Shown: positions 1 to 11,531, counted from the stretch's first letter. The stretch is 64,000 nucleotides of DNA from Ovis canadensis (GCF_042477335.2 NC_091248.1:117518501-117582500); one strand, 5' to 3'. A program made the numbers and translations. Notes: generated from the letters alone by a model not told the origin.

Positions 1-810
1 TTGACAATTTTGCTCTAAACGAATTAAAAAAAAATAATCTCATCTAATCTCATCCTTTTACAACCTCTGTCTTGTATGTTTTATCATACAAGTATTGGAG
101 TAAGAAATCTAAAGTTCTTGGTGAGTATGTGCAGGCTGAAAAGTTTGAAGACCACCCACCATTTTGGACACTAAGACACCACTGAAAGTTTTTAAGGAGG
201 GAGGAAGTGTGACAAATGCTACATGAAGAAAAACAATTTAGCAGAAGTACATACAGATAGGAAAGATGGGGACAAAGACTGTGGTCAGAGAAAATCATTC
301 ACTAATTCAACAAGACATTCATTTAGAAGTGAGATTGAAAAGTAGGAAATAGAAAGGGAAGGCTTAGGAGTGCTCAAGGAAAGGACTTACTGATTAATGG
401 TTAAGGTAATGTGAAGGAGGAAGAAGAGGCTGAGGGGAGTGTCAGAAACCCTGCCCTGAGGGAAAGAAAATGGGTTTAACTCCGACTGGTATGATATTTA
501 GACGCAGATACTTCTCAGACACCTGGAGATGAAGAACCTAGAGTCGACTAAACGCCTGCGGAAGTACACAAGGGAGCCATCTTTGTAAATGTGACAACTG
601 AACCCAATGGTGTCAGGGCTTTTGGGGAGAGAAGTGGAAGACAGGCCCATCAATAAGGTTAACCCAAACGTTGGGGCATACCTATATTCAGGAGACAAAA
701 CAAGTGGAAACACAGAAGCGGCTGCCTGGGAGACACTGCAGCACCGTCTCAAAGTGGTCCCAAGAGTGGTTTGGTCAAAGGGTGGTTGGCCAAATGTTCA
801 GGCCACCTTG

Positions 811-858
811 GCGACCACGAGGAAGGATCTGTAAGCGACCACGAGGAAGGATCTGTGA
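811..858. repeat. 24-bp tandem duplication, two copies
   Basis: Positions 811-834 and 835-858 are identical except for one A/G difference near the end. Both copies carry the motif CCACGAGGAAGGATCTGT. It lies in ZC3HAV1 intron 1. Confidence 0.9.
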
Positions 859-1197
859 GCGGACCCATCGTTGGTAACCTTGAATAGGACCATTCTGGTC
901 CGGTGGAGCGGTCTAGAGTCAGGTATCAAAAAAGGGATAATAAGAGGGGGGAGAGAGGTGGCTAGGAATGGAGGGCCAAAGCAGAGCCCCGCAGGCACCG
1001 CAATGGAGACAGATCCCAGAGGCCAGGCGCGCCTGGGGGTCTGGGAAGACCACACAAAAAGCCCTACCGGGTAAGGTAGCCGAGAGGGAGAGACTTAAGT
1101 TTCCAGAGGGTGGAGGCATTTTGGGTGGTTCCCAAACCTGCCTCCAAACCCTCTAGAACCTGGCATGCCCAAAAGAAATTTATTCTTACGAGAAAAG

Positions 1198-1372
1198 CGA
1201 AAGTGTTAGTTGCTCAGTCGTGTCCGACTCTTTGCAACTCCATGGACTGTAGCCCCCCAGGCTCCTCTGGCAAGAGTACTGGAGGAGGTTGCCATGCCCT
1301 CCTCCAAGGGATCTTCCCGACCCAGGGATCGACCCCGGGTGTTCCGCATTGCAGACAGACCCTTATGGAAGT
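1198..1372 (-). mobile_element. Bov-tA SINE, 5' end lost
   Basis: The text runs from the GTTGCTCAGTCGTGTCCGAC box through CATGGACTGTAG to the GATCTTCCCGACCCAGGG box, which is the antisense of a Bov-tA SINE. The tRNA-like head is missing beyond about 1350. It lies 235 bp inside intron 1 of ZC3HAV1, at the edge of the CpG island. Confidence 0.85.
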
Positions 1373-1606
1373 GGGGAGTTCATCGTAGTCTTCACCGGGG
1401 CAATAGCGCCCTAGCCATACTGGAGGAAAGGTCCGACGACGCTGGAGGGGAGGAAACCTCCAAGAGACAAAGCGCGGGCCCCGCGAGGAGCAAGGCAGAG
1501 GCATAGGGCGCGCGGTCCCAGCGAGGGCGCGCCCCTCCAGAGCAGCAGCCACCGTCCTCCCGGAGCCGGGACCCGGGGAAGCCGCCCCTCCCGCTCACGG
1601 CACTCA

Positions 1607-1921
<315 letters not shown>

Positions 1922-2075
1922 CTATACTGGCCTGACCTCCGCGCGGGACTCGGCTGCCGGGAGAATCGAAACTTACTAGAGTCCCTGAGGCGGGGGGCGG
2001 GCGCCGCGCGGGTTGGGCGCGCCCGGGGCCAGCGAGCGAGCGTGCGCTGTCCGCCGCCCGTTAGCCTAGCCTGTC

Positions 2076-2088
2076 GGTTTCGGTTTCC
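2076..2088 (-). promoter_or_regulatory. Interferon-stimulated response element (ISRE)-like site
   Basis: The minus strand reads GGAAACCGAAACC, which contains a perfect GAAANNGAAA core as bound by ISGF3 and IRF factors. It lies about 160 bp upstream of the ZC3HAV1 ATG inside the CpG island. ZC3HAV1 is known to be interferon- and IRF3-inducible, so the position and function agree. Binding itself is inferred. Confidence 0.7.
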
Positions 2089-2295
2089 GAAAAGCTCGGG
2101 TCGAGAGGCCAGATCTCACCGACCCCGGTCCCTGCGTCAGATCAAAAGCCGATCGCGACGGCCACCTCGTGCAAAGAGAGCGAACAAGTGCGGGCTTGTC
2201 TGCGGGCGACCGTGGAGACCACCGGACGGCTGCCCCCTCGTCTCCAGTCTCCTGGAGGGTCAGGTTCCCCAGCGGGGCGCCGAGAGGCTTCTTTG

Positions 2296-2310
2296 GAAAG
2301 AAGAGAAACT
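2296..2310 (+). promoter_or_regulatory. Second, weaker IRF/ISRE-like motif
   Basis: GAAAGAAGAGAAACT contains a GAAACT half-site with imperfectly spaced GAA triplets. It is about 385 bp upstream of the ZC3HAV1 ATG. The match is poorer than the site at 2076-2088. Confidence 0.3.
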
Positions 2311-2486
2311 AAAAGGGGAAAAAAAATAACCTCTCGGCTCCGGCAGAGCTTTTATAAGCCAGACGAAGCGGCGAATGACGCGAGTCTTGGGAGCCCTCTT
2401 GAGGAGCCCTCTGTTCTCTACCCCACCCATCCCCGGAAAGAACGGACCCAAGAGAGCGCCTGCTCTGAGCCCCGCGCCCTGCCTCC

Positions 2487-2742
2487 GATATTAGTTGTTG
2501 TTGTTCAGTCGCTCAGGCCGACTCTTTGTGACCGCATGGACTGCAGCCCGCCAGGCTTCCCTGTCCTTCACCATCTCCTGGAGTTTGCACCAACTCGAGT
2601 CGGTGATGCCATCCAACCATCTCGTCCTCTGTCGCCCCTTTCTCCCCCTGCCCTCAGTCTTTCTCAGCATCAGGGTCTTTCCCAATGATTGAGCTCTTCA
2701 CATCAGGTGGCCAGAGTATTGGAGCTTCAGCTTCAGCATCAG
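2487..2742 (-). mobile_element. BovB (RTE) LINE 3'-end fragment
   Basis: Read on the minus strand this is the 3' end of BovB, with a decayed C-terminal reading ([26 protein letters not shown]). The plus strand begins with a TTG repeat and the GTTCAGTCGCTCAG box. Confidence 0.85.
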
Positions 2743-3151
2743 TAATCTTCACAGCTCCACGAGTTAGATAGTATTATCCTCACTCCAGGAAGTAATCTGA
2801 GCAAACAGCCAACAGCTGGAGCCAGAATACTACCCAAGGTTTCCCAAATCTGGCCCCCAGACTCCAGATTGAGGTCTGCCTGGCAGGGACCACTGGGTAG
2901 TGTCTTTCTCAGCACCCGACCTTCTCCAAGAACAATCATTATTGCTTTCCCGCTTTTTCACCTTTTTTTGAGTTCTTTGAAGAACCACTTCTTGACACAT
3001 TCTTGCCTGTCTATAACCATCAACAGAGGTGCCCCAGGCATGCTTAGACAGATCCCAGGACTTAAGCTAGATATCCCCTCTTTGAATATTTGGACACGAT
3101 CTTTTCCCCTTCGGTGGGGACTCCCTTAAGCCCGCAGAGTTGGTATAAAAG

Positions 3152-3357
3152 AAAAAAGTGAAAGTGAAAGTTGCTCAGTCTGTCTGGCTCCTGGGGATTC
3201 CATGGACTGTAGTCCACCAGGCTTGTCTATCCATGTAATTCTCCAGGCCAGAATACTGGAGTGGGTAGCTGTTCCCTTTTGCAGATCTTCCCAACCCAGG
3301 GATCGAACCCAGGTCTCCCACATTTGCAGGCAAAGTCTTCACCATCTGAGCCACCGT
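3152..3357 (-). mobile_element. Bov-tA SINE
   Basis: An almost complete antisense copy runs from AGTTGCTCAGTC through CCATGGACTGTAG and GGGATCGAACCCAGG to the CTGAGCCACC head box. It has drifted by several substitutions. Confidence 0.88.
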
Positions 3358-3570
3358 ATAGAGATTAAAGTGAAAACGTTTGAGCTACAGAGGATGCAGA
3401 AATAAATTTATCTGAATTTCTCTTAGTCTGAGTAAAGCAAAAGCCTAAAGAAAATGCAGCTACCTTTCACCCCGTTCCAAGGGAGTTTCCTGCTAACTCA
3501 ATTGCCCTGCAGACAGAATATCCATTGCAGTTAGCATTAAAAAACCGGATAGAACCTTCCATACCCCTCT

Positions 3571-3840
3571 GCAGCAGCTGCTGCTGCGTCGCTTCAGTCC
3601 TGTCCGACTCTGTGTGACCCCATAGACAGCAGTCCACCAGGCTCCTCTGTCCCTGGGATTTTCCAGGCAAGAACACTGGAGTGGGTTGCCATTTCCTTCT
3701 CCAATTCATGAAAGTGAGAAGTGAAATTGAAGTTGCTCAGTCGTATCCAACTCTTAGCCACACCATGGACTGCAGGCTACCAGGCTCCTCCATCCATGGG
3801 ATTTTCCAGGCAAGAGTACTGGAGTCGGGTACCATTGCCT
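3571..3840 (-). mobile_element. Bov-A2 (dimeric) SINE with 9-bp target duplication
   Basis: The copy begins with the CAG/CTG tail and TCGCTTCAGTCCTGTCC. It contains two tandem monomer units joined by the TGAAAGTGAGAAGTGAAATTG linker region and ends at CCATTGCCT. The flanks repeat TACCCCTCT at 3562-3570 and 3841-3849, a clean target-site duplication. Confidence 0.92.
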
Positions 3841-3849
3841 TACCCCTCT

Positions 3850-4032
3850 AATGAAGTTCTAAAAGAGAAACCCCTTTGTTAATTGAGATATATAAAGTGA
3901 TTTCAGGCAATTCTAGGAAGTTTCCATTATTGGAAGCTTCCCCCCACCAATGCTAAATAAATCTTTCTCTCTTTATTTTTTTCCTTTCTCTTTTTAACCT
4001 GTCTACTGCCAGTTACTTTGCAAAACCCAATG
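3850..4032. other. AT-rich spacer, unassigned
   Basis: This short pyrimidine-rich stretch between a Bov-A2 and a BovB has an AATAAATC box followed by a CT-rich run. It could be LTR debris, but nothing in it is decisive. Confidence 0.3.
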
Positions 4033-6112
4033 GTTGAAGAAAGTGGAGAAAACCACTAGACCATTCAGGTATGACCTAAATCAAATCCCTTATGACTCTA
4101 CACTGGAAGTGAGAAATAGATTTAAGGGATTAGATCTGATAGAGTGCCTGATAAACTATGGATGGAGGTTCATGACATTGTACAGGAGACAGGAATCAAG
4201 ACCATCCCCATGAAAAAGAAATGCAAAAAACCAAAATGGCTGTCTGAGGAGGCCTTACAAATAGCTGTGAAAAGAAGAGAGGCGAAAAGCAAAGGAGAAA
4301 AGGAAAGATATACCCATTTGAATGCAGAGTTCCAAAGAATATTAAGGAGGGATAAGAAAATCTTCCTCAGCGATCAATGCAAAGAAATAGAGAAAAACAA
4401 TAGAATGGAAAAGACTAGAGATTTCTTCAAGAAAATTAGAGATACCAAGACAACATTTCATGCAAAGATGGGCTCAATAAAGGACAGAACAGAAGCAGAA
4501 GATATTAAGAAGAGGTGGCAAGAATACACAGAAGAACTGTACAAAAAAGATCTTCATGACCCAAATAATCATGATGGTGTGATCACTCACCTAGAGCCAG
4601 ACATCCTGGAATGTGAAGTCAAATGGGCCTTAGGAAGCATCACTACGAACAAAGCTAGTGGAAGTGATGGAACTCCAGTTGAGCTATTTCAAATCCTAAA
4701 AATGATGCTGTGAAAGTGCTGCACTCAATATGCCTGCAAATATGGAAAACTCAGCAGTGGCCACAGGACTGGAAAAGGGCAGTTTTCATTCCAATCCCAA
4801 AGAAAGGCAATGCAAAAGAATGCTCAAACTACCGCATAATTGCACTCATCTCACATGCTAGTAAAGTAATGCTTAAAATTCTCCAAGCCAGGCTTCAGCA
4901 ATATGTGAACCGTGAACTTCCAAATGTTCAAGATGGTTTTAGAGAAGGCAGAGGAACCAGAGATCAAATTGCCAACATCTGCTGGATCATGGAAAAAGCA
5001 AGAGAGTTCCAGAAACACATCTATTTCTGCTTTATTGACTATGCCAAAGCCATTGACTGTGTGGATCACAATAAACTGGAAAATTCTGAAAGAGATGGGA
5101 ATACCAGACCACCTGACCTGCCTCTTGAGAAATCTGTATGCAGGTCAGAAAGCAACAGTTAGAACTGGACATGGAGCAACAAACTGGTTCCAAATAGGGA
5201 AAGGAGTACGTCAAGGCTGTATATTGTCAGCCTGCTTATTTAACTTCTATGCAGAGTACATCATGAGAAATGCTAGGCTAAATGAAGCACAAGCTGGAAT
5301 CAAGATTGCAGGGAGAAATATCGATAACCTCAGATATGCAGATAACACTACCCTTATGGCAGAAAGTGAAGAGGAGCTAAACAGCCTCTTAATGAAAGTG
5401 AAAGACGAGAATCAAAAAGTTGGCTTAAATCTTGACATTCAGAAAACTAAGATCATGGCATCAGGTCCCATCATTTCATGGGAAATAGATGGGGAAACAG
5501 TGGAAACAGTGTCAGACTTTATTTGGGGGGGCTCCAAAATCACTGCAGATGGTGACTGCAGCCATGAAATTAAAAGACGCTTACTCCATGGAAGGAAAGT
5601 TATGACCAACCTAGACAGCATATTAAAAAGCAGAGACATTACTTTGCCACAAAGGTTTGTCTAGTCAAGGCTATGGTTTTTCCAGTGGTCATGTATGGAT
5701 GTGAGTGTTGGACTATAAAGAAAGCTGAGAGCCAAAGAATTGATGCTTTTGAACTGTGGTGTTGGAGAAGACTCTTGAGAGTCCTTTGGACTGCAGGGAG
5801 ATCCAACCAGTCCATCCTAAAGGAGATCAGTCCTGGGTGTTCATTGGAAGGACTGATGTTGAGGCTGAAGCTCCAATACTTTGGCCACCTGATGCAAAGA
5901 GCTGACTCATTGGAAAAGACTCTGATGCTGGGAAAGATTGAGGGCAGGAGGGGAACGGGACGCCAGAAGATGAGATGGTTGGATGGCATTATCAGCTCTA
6001 TGGACATGGGTTTGGGTGGACTCCGGGAGTTGGTGATGGACAGGGAGGCCTGGCGTGCTGTGGTTCATGGGGTCGCAAAGAGCCGAACACGACTAAGCAA
6101 TTGAACTGAATG
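4033..6112 (+). pseudogene. BovB (RTE) LINE, 5'-truncated, reverse transcriptase and C-terminus, broken
   Basis: BovB is a non-LTR retrotransposon widespread in ruminants. This 2.1 kb copy lacks the N-terminal endonuclease region and starts shortly before the reverse transcriptase part. Open pieces are 4144-4713, 4710-5162, 4912-5664 and 5673-6104. The frame shifts near 4705, 5080 and 5655, apparently from small deletions, so it cannot encode a functional protein. The reverse transcriptase motif reads YADN instead of YADD, so a catalytic aspartate is also lost. The C-terminal part carries the usual [19 protein letters not shown] and [11 protein letters not shown] blocks. The 3' end falls close to 6112, after the GACTAAGCAATTGAACTGAA box. 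This is a dead element in the intergenic spacer. Confidence 0.93.
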
Positions 6113-6429
6113 ACTGGATTCAAATTGGAATAGGAAAAAGGTTTTCCTCCCAGCACCCCTGAGTGAAACGCCATTGATCAGACAAGTCATAAAGCTTCTT
6201 TTTAAATGACAGAATTCAGTAGTCCGACTAAAAATTCTTCAGAATGATGAATGGGCACTCTCAGGGTGGTAATTCATGACTGATGACCAGTGTCTTAGAA
6301 ACACAGTATTTTGGTATGAAAACCAGCCAAAATCTGTGTTCCTTCTAGCTGTTACTTTATAGTTGCCTTTGATTCACTTGGCCTGATTTGTGGCCTGACA
6401 TGTTCCCACAGACTGGGTTTTCTTTTCTC

Positions 6430-6800
6430 TTTTTTAACGTTTGTATTGGAGTATATAGTTGGTTTACAACTAGTTTCGGGTGTACACCAAAGTGAATCAG
6501 TTATTCATATATCCACTCTTTTTTAGATTCTTTTCCATATAGGCCATTACAGAGTATTAAATAGAGTTACCTATGCTATAGAGTAGTTCTTTATTAGTCA
6601 TCTATGTTATATACAGTAGTGTGTATATGTCAATTCCAATCTTCCAATGTATCCCTCCCTCCTTTACCCCCTGGTAACTATAAGTTAGTTTTCTACATCG
6701 TTAACTCTATTTCTGTTTTGTAGATAAGTTCATTTGTACCTTTTTTTTTTTTTTTTAGATTTTACGTATAATCATATGGACAGAGCTTTCTATGTGAAAT
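6430..6800 (-). mobile_element. LINE-1 3'-region fragment
   Basis: The plus strand carries the antisense LINE-1 signature: GGTTTACAACTAG, GTACACCAAAGTGAATCAG, TATCCCTCCCTCC, CCTGGTAACTATAAG and TTTTAGATTTTACGTATAA. The same series recurs at 8400 and 47600 in this window, which supports the call. Confidence 0.75.
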
Positions 6801-6888
6801 TAGTTAAATTCACCACAGTATCTTCCCTGTGGCTCTTACTTTACTTAGTCATTCTGAATGTTTCAAAGAAAAATCAATTCTAACTCCA

Positions 6889-7362
6889 TGTTAGAACTGA
6901 TTCTTTGACTTGCTTTTCATTGCTGTTGTTATTATAATCATGCATAATGGCCTGCCTCAATGGCCCCTGACCCTCTGCCTGACTGTTAAACTAAAGTGTC
7001 TTTGTTCAGTTAATAGAGAAATAATCTGACCTTGCCCACCTGTAAAAAGGAGATTAACACATCCCTTCCAAAGGCTGGCTATTCCGTTCCCAAAGATGTT
7101 TTTCAAGACTGATGGGTTTTTTTACTTTACTTACCTCTCCTCCTCTGTTCTGCCTCTTGACTTCAGTTCCTCAATGCGTCTCTCTCTAGTTCTATAAAAG
7201 AAGTTGGCATCAAGACCCCGAGAAGAAGATTATTTTGAGACATTAGTCTGCCATCTTCTCAGCTGGCTTTCGGAATATAGTCATATTCCTTGCCTCAACA
7301 CCTGTCTCTTAGATTCATTGGCCTGTTATGCGAGGAGCAGAGTGAGCTTGGACTCGGTAACA
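6889..7362 (+). mobile_element. Probable solo LTR of an endogenous retrovirus
   Basis: The stretch begins TGTTAGAACTG and ends CTCGGTAACA, giving the TG...CA ends of an LTR. It contains a TATA-like CTATAAAAG at about 7192-7200. Downstream of it comes the ATTAGTCTGCCATCTTCTC type of sequence common in mammalian LTR R/U5 regions. No retroviral coding sequence adjoins it. I could not find a convincing target duplication, so the ends are tentative. Confidence 0.5.
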
Positions 7363-8111
7363 TGAACATACAGAGGTTTAAGAAATCATCCCTGCAGTCA
7401 AGGACCTTATGTTTGGGAAGAGATGAACAAACATTAAAACAAAAGAGAATCCATGGTTAAATGCTGGGTCAGGTATATAGGAGACTGGAGAAGAATAGAG
7501 TTTGGTGAGAGTGGTTGGGAATAGAGATATAAAATTCCGCTCAGTTTGAAGATCTGAGAGACAAAAGTAAGGGGCTGTGGAAAGGAAAAAAGCAGAGATT
7601 TAGGAAATTTGTGTTGTCGCAGGTTGGGTTCTCCAAGAAGCAGACACTGTTACGGAGTTAAGAATACAGAAGATTGCTGGGAGGGTAACACCAAAGAAAG
7701 TCAAGGGAAGAAGCCAAGATCGGTCTGTGGGAGCCATCAGGCTTCATTGTAGACTTCACCAAGTCTCTGCCAGTCCAGCTTGAGCAGGAGACTAGGCTCA
7801 GGCAGATAGCCTAGGCCCTCACACTGCTGTCCGAGATGGTCATTGGCAGGGGCCACTGGAAAAGTATGGGACTTAAGCTCAGTCACTGAGGGGAACCTTA
7901 GAGAGTAGAAGCTGGGTGCCCTCAGCTAAACACGCTCCTTGCAGCCACGGAGCAAGTCCTGGCTTGAAGGGAAATCTGAGTGATGCCATGTCCACCCTCT
8001 GTGCCATGTGGTTCTTGTTTCTCCACCTGTACTCAGGGAGCAGCTTCTTCAGGGCTCACTGGGCCGCTCTTCCTGGAAAGAAACTTAGAGAAGGGAAGTT
8101 AATGAAGTGAA
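7363..8111. other. Unassigned intergenic sequence
   Basis: No exon-like reading frame and no repeat I can name. It is moderately GC-balanced and may be unique spacer. Confidence 0.4.
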
Positions 8112-8322
8112 GGGCTTTCCTGGTGGCTCAGATGGTAAAGAGTCTGCCTGCAGTGCAGGAGACCTGGGTTTGATCCCTGAGTTGGGAAGCTCCCCTGGAA
8201 AAGGGCTTGGGCCCACTCCAGTGTTGTTGCCTGGAGAATTCAATGGACGGAGCAGCCTGGTGGGCTGCAGTCCATAGGGATGCAAAGAGTCAGACAGGAC
8301 TGAAGTGGCTGAGCACACACGC
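8112..8322 (+). mobile_element. Bov-tA SINE
   Basis: It starts with the tRNA-Glu-like head GGGCTTTCCTGGTGGCTCAG and carries the internal GGTTTGATCCCTG box. It ends with the CAGACAGGACTGAAGTGGCT tail region. Confidence 0.92.
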
Positions 8323-8399
8323 TAGCTTCTGCCTCTGCAGCTGGTAGTAGAAACTGCAACTGGTCCTCATCATTTCCTTCCACCACTATCCATTTCTTT

Positions 8400-9045
8400 T
8401 TCTTTTTACTTATTTTATTGAATATAGTCAATTTACAATATTGTGTTAGTTTTAGGTGTACAGCAAAGTGATTTGGTTATACATATGTATATATCTATAT
8501 TCTTTTTTGATTCTGTTATTGTTTATTACAAGATATTAAATATAGTTTCCTGTGCTGTGCAGTAAATCCTTGTTGTTTATTTTATATATAGTAGTATATA
8601 TCTGTTAATCTCATACTCTCCATTTATCCCTCCCTCCCTTCCCCATGGGTAACCGTAAGTTTATTTTCTAGGTGAGTCTGTTTCTGTTTTGTAAGTAAGA
8701 TCATTTGTACTCTTTTTTAGAATCCACATGTAAGTGATATTATACAATATTTGTCTTTCTCTGACTTACTTAGTATGATAATGTCTAGGTCTATTTGTGT
8801 TGCTGCAAATGGATTTATTTCATTTTTTTACGGTTAATATTCCATTGTATGTATGACATCTACTTTATCCATTCATTTGTTGATGGACACTTAGGTTGCT
8901 TCTGTGTCTTAGATATTGTAAATAGTACTGCTAAGAACATTGGGGTACATGTATCTTTTCAAATTAGAACTTTCATCTTTTCCAGATATATGCCCAGGAA
9001 TGGAATAGTTTGACCATATGGTAGTTCTATTTTTAGTTTTCTAAG
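8400..9045 (-). mobile_element. LINE-1 fragment, left part, interrupted by BovB
   Basis: This is an antisense LINE-1 3' region, with GTTTTAGGTGTACAGCAAAG, GGTAACCGTAAG, GGACACTTAGGTTGCTTC and ATATGCCCAGGAATGG. It stops at TTTTCTAAG and resumes at 10061 after a BovB. Confidence 0.8.
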
Positions 9046-10060
9046 AGACCACCTAACCTGCCTCTTGAGAAATCTGTATGCAGGCCAGGAAGCAACAGTT
9101 AGAACTGGACATGGAACAACAGACTGGTTCCAAATAGGAAAAGGAGTATGTCAAGGCTGTATATTGTCACCCTGCTTATTTAACTTACATGCAGAGTACA
9201 TCATGAGAAACGCTGGGTTGGAAGAAACACAAGCTGGAATCAAGATTGCAGGGAGAAATATCAATAACCTCAGATATGCAGAGGACACCACCCTTATGGC
9301 AGAAAGTGAAGAGGAACTAAAGAGCCTCTTGATGAAAGTGAAAGAGGAGAGTGAAAAGGTTGGCTTAAAGCTCAACATTCAGAAAACGAAGATCATGGCA
9401 TCTGGTCCCATCACTCCATGGGAAATAGATGGGAAACAGTGGGAAAAGTGTCAGATTTTATTTTTCTAGGCTCCAAAATCACTGCAGATGGTGATTGCAG
9501 CCATGAAATTAAAAGACGCTTACTCCTTGGAAGAAAAGTTATGAGCAACCTAGATAGTATATTCAAAAGCAGAGACATTATTTTGCCGACTAAAGTCCGT
9601 CTAGTCAAGGCTATGGTTTTTCCAGTAGTCATGTATGGATGTGAGAGTGGGACTGTGAAGAAGGCTGAGCACCAAAGAATTGATGCTTTTGAACTGTGGT
9701 GTTGGAGAAGACTCTTGAGAGTTCCTTGGACTGCAAGGAGATCCAACCAGTCCATTCTAAAGGAGATCAACCCAGGGATTTCTTTGGAAGGAATGATGCT
9801 AAAGCTGAAACTCCAGTACTTTAGCCACCTCATACAAAGAGTTGACTCATTGGAGAAGACTTTGATGCTGGGAGGGATGGGGGGCAGGAGGAGAAGGGGA
9901 CAACAGAGGGTGAGATGGCTGGATGGCATCACTGACTCTATGGACGTGAGTCTGAGTGAACTCCGGGAGTTGGTGATCGACAGGGAGGCCTGGTGTGCTG
10001 CAATTCATGGGGTCGCAAAGAGTCGGACAGGACTGAGCGACTGAACTGAACTGAACTGAA
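9046..10060 (+). pseudogene. BovB LINE fragment inserted into LINE-1
   Basis: This 1 kb 5'-truncated BovB begins at AGACCACCTAACCTGCCTC and ends with tandem CTGAA units. Two open pieces, 9065-9469 and 9418-10044, show a frameshift near 9440. The catalytic box reads YAED instead of YADD. The C-terminal blocks [18 protein letters not shown] and [13 protein letters not shown] are intact by eye. LINE-1 sequence flanks both sides. Confidence 0.92.
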
Positions 10061-10190
10061 GAAACCTCCATTACTGTTTTCCATAGTAGCTGCAACCAGT
10101 TTTTTCAATACAATCCCATCAACAGTGTAGGAGGGTTCCCTTTTCTCCACACCCTGCCCAGCATTTGTAGACTTTTTGATGACTATCCAT
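10061..10190 (-). mobile_element. LINE-1 fragment, right part
   Basis: It continues the LINE-1 series of 8400-9045, with GAAACCTCCATTACTG, TTTTCCATAGTAGCTG and ACAGTGTAGGAGGGTTCCC. The two parts form one element split by a BovB. Confidence 0.78.
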
Positions 10191-11094
10191 TTCCAATTCC
10201 CCTCACCCTAGGTGAGTCGCAGTGGTCCACCAGGGTGGGTATCCCAGACCTTCGTTCCTAAGAGGTCCGAACACCTTCACAGACCACTGTTGCTGCTCTT
10301 TTCTTGTCCATTCACAGTCGCAGTTGGGCAAAAAGTACCAGCTGACACGGAAATAAGTCTCTGGAGTGCACGCATATTCCTCCCTCCCCCTTGTAACAGC
10401 AGCACTACTCCCTCCTGCTGACGGTGTCAAGGTACCCCTGATACGACAGCCGTTTCTTATCTTACTTCTGGTCTCTGACCATCAGGAGGTCAAAGTGTCT
10501 GGGGCAGCCATAATGTGCAATCCAGTGGGACATTTGCTGTATCCTCAGGCAATAATGTGCCCTTTTTGGGACTAACACCTCTAATTTTGCAGAGCCCAGA
10601 TTTGTGAGGAACAGTGGAAGACCAGTGGGTTTGTAGGAGACCCACACTTGACACCCCCAAAATATCTCCTTCGTATGAGGATCATTTCCAGCTGAATATA
10701 ATTAAGATCCAAAAGACTCAGGAGGAAACGCTGACCTTCCCACAACTGCCTAAAAAAATTTCAGTTGAGGGTATGTTCTGGAATACGGCTATCACCAGAG
10801 GTACCTGTAAAGAATACAGGCTGTGGCTGGTGGGGGAACTCTAAACAGGGCCTAGAGATCAGAGTCCATTCTGTGACCCCTTGTCTCTGTGTGACCCAGC
10901 AAACATTTATTTACCAAATATTTGTTTTTCCATCTCTATGTGAATTGCCTTCCTCCCCTTTGAAGTTCCAAACCACCACCCTCAACATCCTCTTTTATCT
11001 TAAGCTAAAGATGGTATTTGAGGTGAGGGATTCAGCTATTTGGAGGAGTTACTTAGTTTTCCCAAGTCTCTTTCAAGGTATCTTCCACATATGC
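10191..11094. other. Unassigned intergenic sequence, possibly old retroviral or MaLR debris
   Basis: No real gene is visible. The part around 10440-10640 has the look of old repeat sequence, but I cannot name the family. Short open frames are not conserved. Confidence 0.3.
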
Positions 11095-11314
11095 ATGCGT
11101 GCTAAGTCACTCAGTCGTGTCCCACTCTGTGTGACCCCATGGACTGCAGCCCGGCAGGCTCCTCTGTCCGTGGGATTCTCCAGGCAAGAGTAGTGGAAGT
11201 GGGTTGCTGTGCCCTCCTCCAAGGGATCTTCCCAATCCAGGGATCGAACCCGAGTCTCTTATGTCTCTTGCACTGGCAGGCATGTCCTTTACCAGTAGCA
11301 CTACCTGAGAAGCC
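11095..11314 (-). mobile_element. Bov-tA SINE
   Basis: A full antisense copy runs from GTGCTAAGTCACTCAGTCGTG through GGGATCGAACCCGAG to the ACCTGAGAAGCC head. Confidence 0.9.
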
Positions 11315-11341
11315 TGAATCCAACATATCCATGTTATTAAA

Positions 11342-11357
11342 CTTTGCTTAATTTTCT
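11342..11357 (+). repeat. 16-bp direct repeat, left copy
   Basis: CTTTGCTTAATTTTCT is identical to 13957-13972. It behaves as a target-site duplication around the CHR SINE plus BovB composite. Confidence 0.85.
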
Positions 11358-11531
11358 TGGGGGCTTCCATGATGGTCCAGTGATTAAGACTTTGCCTTCC
11401 AATGCAGGGGATGTGTGTTCAATCCCTGGTCCAGAAGCTACGATTGCATATCTCTTGTAGCCAACAAATGAAAATGTAAAAAGAGAAGCTATATTATAAC
11501 AAATTCAATAAAGACTTAAAACAAGCAAAAG
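11358..11531 (+). mobile_element. CHR-type (tRNA-Glu) SINE
   Basis: It begins with the head GGGGGCTTCCATGATGGTCC and carries the GTTCAATCCCTGGTCC box. It ends in an A-rich tail with AATAAAGACTTAAAAC. The 16-bp CTTTGCTTAATTTTCT lies immediately on its left (11342-11357), and its twin lies only beyond the next BovB (13957-13972). Confidence 0.82.

Noticed and set aside
1210..1552. Open frames of about 98-112 codons over SINE sequence
   Set aside because: Both frames run through Bov-tA sequence, and similar frames recur at nearly every Bov-tA or Bov-A2 in the window.
8112..8180. tRNA-like sequence at SINE heads (GGCT...GTGGCTCAG with a GGTTTGATCCC box)
   Set aside because: These are tRNA-Glu-derived SINE heads without a complete cloverleaf; not tRNA genes.
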